From NCBI RefSeq assembly GCF_964204645.1, contig NC_134031.1:18785307-18849306 (forward strand): a DNA stretch of 64,000 bases, in the 5' to 3' direction. A program made the position numbers and the translations under genes. The DNA is from Tubulanus polymorphus. Taxonomy: Eukaryota; Nemertea; Palaeonemertea; Tubulaniformes; Tubulanidae. Shown one piece after another: positions 59,740 through 64,000 of this stretch. The number at the start of each line of letters is the position of its first letter. Within the stretch, counting starts at the first letter, position 1. The notes under the pieces were generated by a model that was given only the letters and a program-made list of their open reading frames with translations, did no database searches and was not told where the DNA came from.

Positions 59740-60660
59740 GTTTTCCACTCCTTGTGGTTCTCGAGGCGAAGGGATATACAAAAACATTATTAACAAAATA
59801 ACCCCTGTACCTACATCCCGCTGCGTGACCGCTACAGGCAAACGGTTCTGATTTCTCTATTCAGTTTGTTTTTTCTCTACCTTACGCATAAAAAGTTTTA
59901 TACAAATTCTAGAATTTTCCCCGAGATATTAATTTCCATCAGTCATACAATAGTTTATTGTTCGACTCTTCATTCATAAGTTGTTAAATGTATTACACAG
60001 CGTGGGCTGTGGCTATATCGCAACGTTTCCTTCGGAGAATGTATAATTCTAACTGTCTAAAAATATCTCGTCACTCATATCTTTGCAAAGTATAGTAAAT
60101 TATGATATCAGATTCGCACACTATGTAAATAAATTCAAACATCCTTCTGACCTAACTTCAAGAAGAACAAATCGCAAATATTTTGTCGAGCGATTTCGTT
60201 TTGAGTTTCACAGTTTATTGCTGCGTATAAACCGTGTCTAGATGTTGTCTTTTGATGGCATTTTCAAACACAATTCACACGATGTTTTCGACGTTATTTC
60301 GCGCAAGTAAAAATGTACCCGTGATCTCATCAAAGACGCTGTCACCTTTGTTTGCACGTCTTCAGTCCGGATGCCGCTTTGCTACTTTAGTTTCTGTGTT
60401 TTTCGTCCAGAAGCTTCGTTCGTGTTCGTTTCAAGGTACCCGCATTGAGCGCCGTATATTTTTGTGCTCACGTTTTGCACGGCGAGATAAAACCAGGTTT
60501 TTGAAGTAGGGATTATACCCGCAGGTTCTCAAAGCTCGAGTGCAAGAAATCGCGATGGAAAAAAATTAATTACACTTTTAAGGCATCATCGCCAGCACGC
60601 AACTAAAGAGCAATCAAATATAAAACTAGGCGGTTTCAAAACCTACACTCAAGTAAGGTT
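59740..60660. other. No gene seen
   Basis: A 91-codon frame at 60234-60509 is Phe/Arg/Ser-rich and not recognised. Otherwise AT-rich spacer. Confidence 0.5.
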
Positions 60661-61000
60661 AAATTCGACTGAATCCAGTTACACAGTTGTGTAGGTTTAA
60701 TTTACCCTATGGATCCAGTTCCAAAGTCATGTGGATCTAATTTTACTCCAAACCAATTCCACAATTGTGTGGGTTTAATTTGACTCTGAACACAGTGCAA
60801 CAGTTGTGGCTGCTTGATATGACTCTGAACCCAGTCCCACAGTTGTCTGGGTTTAATTTGACGCACGTCTCATTTGATCCAGTTCTCATGTTATGTGGAT
60901 TTAATTTAACTGTGAACCCAGTTCCACGTTGTGTGGGTTTAATTTGTCGCTGGATCCATTTCCACAGTTATATCAAATTCACTGGATCCAGTTCCACACA
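60661..61000 (-). repeat. 39-bp family array
   Basis: Eight to nine diverged units, reverse orientation, with recurring CCAGTTCCACAGTTGTGTGG and TTTAATTTGACTCTGAAC. It is one of the two longest arrays of this family in the window. Confidence 0.85.
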
Positions 61001-61376
61001 GAGATGTTGCCACTTTCACCCAAATGACTACGAGATCTGCACGGCAATCTAAAGCGGATATTTAGCACGCTATAAAATCGCCTGACACGACCGGGAGGTC
61101 GATAGAAACAAGAAATAACATGTCAACAACAAGTCTAGAAATGATTTTATCAGACAAACTAAACCTCTCCGTATCAATTCACAAATATCTCGTCACATCG
61201 CGAATCCCCTGATGACTGATGTAAGCATATGATTTTTTTTTCTGCGTGTCGTATAAAGAAGTCATGATTTATCGGATGACGGGTTATCAGAATTTCCCAC
61301 GACGCCGGCAAATATCAATTATTGGATCAATTCTGTCAACAAGTAGCAGTGGTTTGGCGGTCGTGTGGTCGGCGTG

Positions 61377-61445
61377 AGTGAGTGAGTGAGTGAGAGAGAG
61401 AGGGGAGGAATGGGGAGTGAGGGTAAAGGGCTGAGGGGGGGGGGG
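61377..61445. repeat. (GAGT)n / GA / poly-G tract
   Basis: GTGAGTGAGTGAG passes into GA repeats and then a run of 11 G at 61435-61445. Confidence 0.8.
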
Positions 61446-62080
61446 TGAGGTGGGTTTGAGTCAGTGTAGGCTCGTGTAAATAGAATATCCATCAGACACG
61501 AGGAAAGCGACAGTCTTGAAGAATCCACGCAGGACAGACAGCGTCATTCCCGGCTTCCAACCTCAATCTTTCCCCAGCTCCTGTACTCCGTCCTACTCTT
61601 TTCCTTTTCGCATTTCTTATTCTCGCCCCACTCGCTCCCCGCTAGCGAGCTCTTCTCCCTTCCTCGCCCTCTCTTCAGCTTCCTCTCATAAAATGTCAAC
61701 AGTCTTTCAATTAGGGACGCATTCTGGCATGCTAATCGCGTTGTATGTCGACTCTGTAACAGTTTGAATCTATGCGTCGGTTGGTTCTATTCTCTCTATG
61801 AGATTCTCTGTCGATGGCTAATTATCTCTGATTACTTCCTCGTTGATGTCTTAGCGATGTGCTTTTCCGTGTCGGTTTTTTGATTAATGATTCGTCGCCT
61901 CCGCTTGTGTATCGGGTCTCTATCTGAGCTGAGCTGCACGCGTGCTTTCATTTCAACAGCAATAACTAAGTAACGACGAATAAAAAAGTTGACTGCCGTC
62001 ACACTTCAACTAACTGATCCGATACTGTAGGAATTTACAAGCTGGTTAACCCTTTAAACATGGCCTCGTATCGTAATAGA
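61446..62080. other. No gene seen
   Basis: A pyrimidine-rich patch at 61550-61690 gives a Ser/Pro-rich frame of low information. Nothing recognised. Confidence 0.5.
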
Positions 62081-62415
62081 CGACTCACAACTGCGGAACT
62101 GGGTTCAGAGTCGAACTAAACCCACACAACGGTGGAACTGGATCCAGAATCAAATTAAACGGACACAACTGTGAAACCTGGTCCAGAGTAAAAACCTATA
62201 CAACTGTGGAACTGGGTCCACAGTCAAATTAAACCCACATAACCGTAGAACTGGGTCCACAGTCAAATTAAACCCACACAACTGTGGAACTGGATCCAGA
62301 ATCAAATTAAAGGCACACAACTGTAGACCTGGGTCCTGAGTCAATTTATACTTAGACAATTGTGAAACTGTTTTCTGAGTCAAATCATACTCACACAATA
62401 CTATGGAACTAGATC
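62081..62415 (+). repeat. 39-bp family array
   Basis: About 8.5 units, plus orientation, the opposite of the array 1.1 kb upstream. The open frame on the minus strand across it is a period artefact. Confidence 0.85.
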
Positions 62416-62937
62416 AAGACTTACTTTTAAGATTCGTCATTTTGACGACATTAAATTTCGAAGCAATAAGAAATACATCTCTCACCGATCAATAGCTGTT
62501 CTTTGATGTATGTTTCGGAAGAAGGTCGCACGCGCAATGTGGGATGTGGGTATTTAACGGCGTGCAGGAAGGGGGGAGGGGATGATCAGTGTCTTTACGA
62601 TATTGTTGTGTCTGGAGATGGAAAGCGATCGTGTTCTCTTTGAAGCCCACGGTCTCTGAACACGACGACGATTATCTCGCGCAGACAAACGTGGGTTGAA
62701 AATAACCAAAACATGTTTAATACTATTATCGTAATTTGCATGAATCAACCCACCCGTATTTCGGTTTACGAGCTTGTAACATGATTATTAACTTAATCTC
62801 TAAGCGGAAGAATTTCTTTTTCTCTGTCGAACTGAATCGAACTAGCATGAATGAAAATCCTTTTAGAGGGTAAATCGAAATTCGAAAATGCGGATTACCA
62901 AGATGCAAAAGGGATATAAGTAGGAAAAGAGTAATTC

Positions 62938-63000
62938 CAGGATTCGAACCCGCAATTCTAAGCGCTCAAGTCACCTCTGGCTACTTGAGCAAAACCCCAC
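62938..63000 (-). other. tRNA-like sequence with perfect 8-bp stem
   Basis: On the minus strand there is a B box CGGGTTCGAATCC (62940-62952) and an A-box-like TGCTCAAGTAG. GCTCAAGT (62964-62971) and ACTTGAGC (62983-62990) are exact complements around an 11-nt loop. Acceptor pairing is absent. It is a SINE head or tRNA pseudogene. Confidence 0.4.
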
Positions 63001-63922
63001 GAACATTATCGTGTATTCTCTTTTGCTGCCACGGTTTGGAAAAAAAAAACCTCGACTTTTTTTTCAATTAAACATAAAAATTCATTAAGTTTAAAACCAC
63101 CTGTTATCGAAAAAAGAAAGTCGACATTATGAAAACAGTTTTTCTCTTTGCGATAATCTGTTATATCAACCTCTATTTTTAACACCGCGCGTTAGGAATC
63201 AAGATGAAGTTCCAACAGACTTGGATCAGATTTTGAAAACAAACCTGAATGAATTTTCACGCTTTAGTATGATGCGTATATATCATCTCTTACATAGTTT
63301 AGTATTTTTAAGCACCTGTGCCTCTGAGTGGAACTGCTTATATTGTAACGGGCGCGTACCTGTGTTCTGTTCAGCACACTTAGTGAGATGGAATAACACC
63401 TTGAACCAGAATTTTCGAATTCCATCGTGGAAAAATAGATAACATTGATAAAAAGATAATTACGGATAGTTTGCTGTTGATAATGGTGCTATATGATCGC
63501 AATAGCAAACTTTAGGGTTACACAGAGCCTTTCCCGAAACTCCATCTATACAAAACGGAATGAGAATAAGAACTGTTGTTTATTTCCAATTGGAACCTTA
63601 ATACATCTTGGGAATATCTTAAATTCTATGGGCAATATCTCAAATCTGAACTGATTTTTACATTCGTAACATCTGGGTGTAATAGCCTAAGAGCCTTTAG
63701 AAGCTGGGTGCAATAGCCTAGCGTGAAGTTTGTGGTGGGACTTTATTTTGCAGAGACGTTTGTAAGTAATTCAAATTCGTTATTAGTTATTTCGGGGGTT
63801 CATTCTGAACCCGAGGTTAAGTGATGGTCGTACCCCGACACAAAACTCGTACAAACCCCCATATATATACCCTATATATAACTGACAGAGTAATCTACAC
63901 AAATATCATACATAAACATACA
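63001..63922. other. No gene seen
   Basis: AT-rich DNA. A short direct repeat of CTGGGTGTAATAGCCTA, the second copy with C for T, lies at 63672-63721. Confidence 0.5.
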
Positions 63923-63931
63923 GATATATAT

Positions 63932-63991
<60 letters not shown>

Positions 63992-64000
63992 TATATATAT
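63923..64000. repeat. (TA)n microsatellite at window end
   Basis: TA repeat with two small interruptions. It runs to the last base, so its true length is unknown. Confidence 0.95.

Overview
The window is eukaryotic nuclear DNA, and almost all of it is non-coding. Four things point this way. There are two tRNA-Tyr genes, each with an intron directly 3' of the anticodon loop G37. There are long microsatellites and minisatellites. Several small dispersed repeat families occur in both orientations. No long open reading frame is left once tandem repeats are set aside. A degenerate TTAGGG tract and good matches to the CTCF motif fit a bilaterian animal. An AT-rich invertebrate, perhaps a marine lophotrochozoan, is my guess; nothing in the sequence proves it. 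I recognise no protein-coding gene. The open frames over 100 codons either run through tandem repeats whose period is a multiple of 3, or look like chance frames.

Layout: 1-5 kb holds polypurine tracts, a (GA)n/(GGGA)n array, a convergent pair of CTCF-like motifs and a (CAG)n run. 5-13 kb holds a foldback MITE-like element, a tRNA-like sequence, a 120-bp tandem repeat, G-runs, a palindrome with a 7-bp flanking direct repeat, a 47-bp satellite, an 18-bp satellite with a perfect hairpin inside it, and a decayed retrotransposon reverse-transcriptase tail. 13-29 kb is mostly featureless. It contains copies of a SINE-like conserved core, a second copy of the palindrome, a 61-bp dispersed repeat, a 39-bp array, an 82-nt imperfect hairpin and a nested insertion in a tRNA-like sequence. 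29-44 kb has a 60-bp minisatellite, triplet repeats, another CTCF-like motif, a 570-bp GGGAGAGA array and a tRNA-Glu-like remnant. 44-46 kb carries the only firm genes, the two tRNA-Tyr genes, with a telomere-like tract upstream. 46-64 kb has a CAGC/CAGT-rich array, a MEF2/CArG/CRE/CCAAT motif cluster, paired CREs, a second reverse-transcriptase tail, a 35-bp array, several 39-bp arrays and a terminal (TA)n run.

The main connection between features lies in the repeats. The 39-bp arrays share their sequence with the terminal inverted repeats of a roughly 90-100 bp foldback element. The 47-bp satellite shares its sequence with a second dispersed family. This suggests local satellites grew out of interspersed elements. 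The two tRNA-Tyr genes share a 30-bp upstream element at identical spacing, which looks like a shared promoter element. No operon-like or pathway-level organisation is visible.
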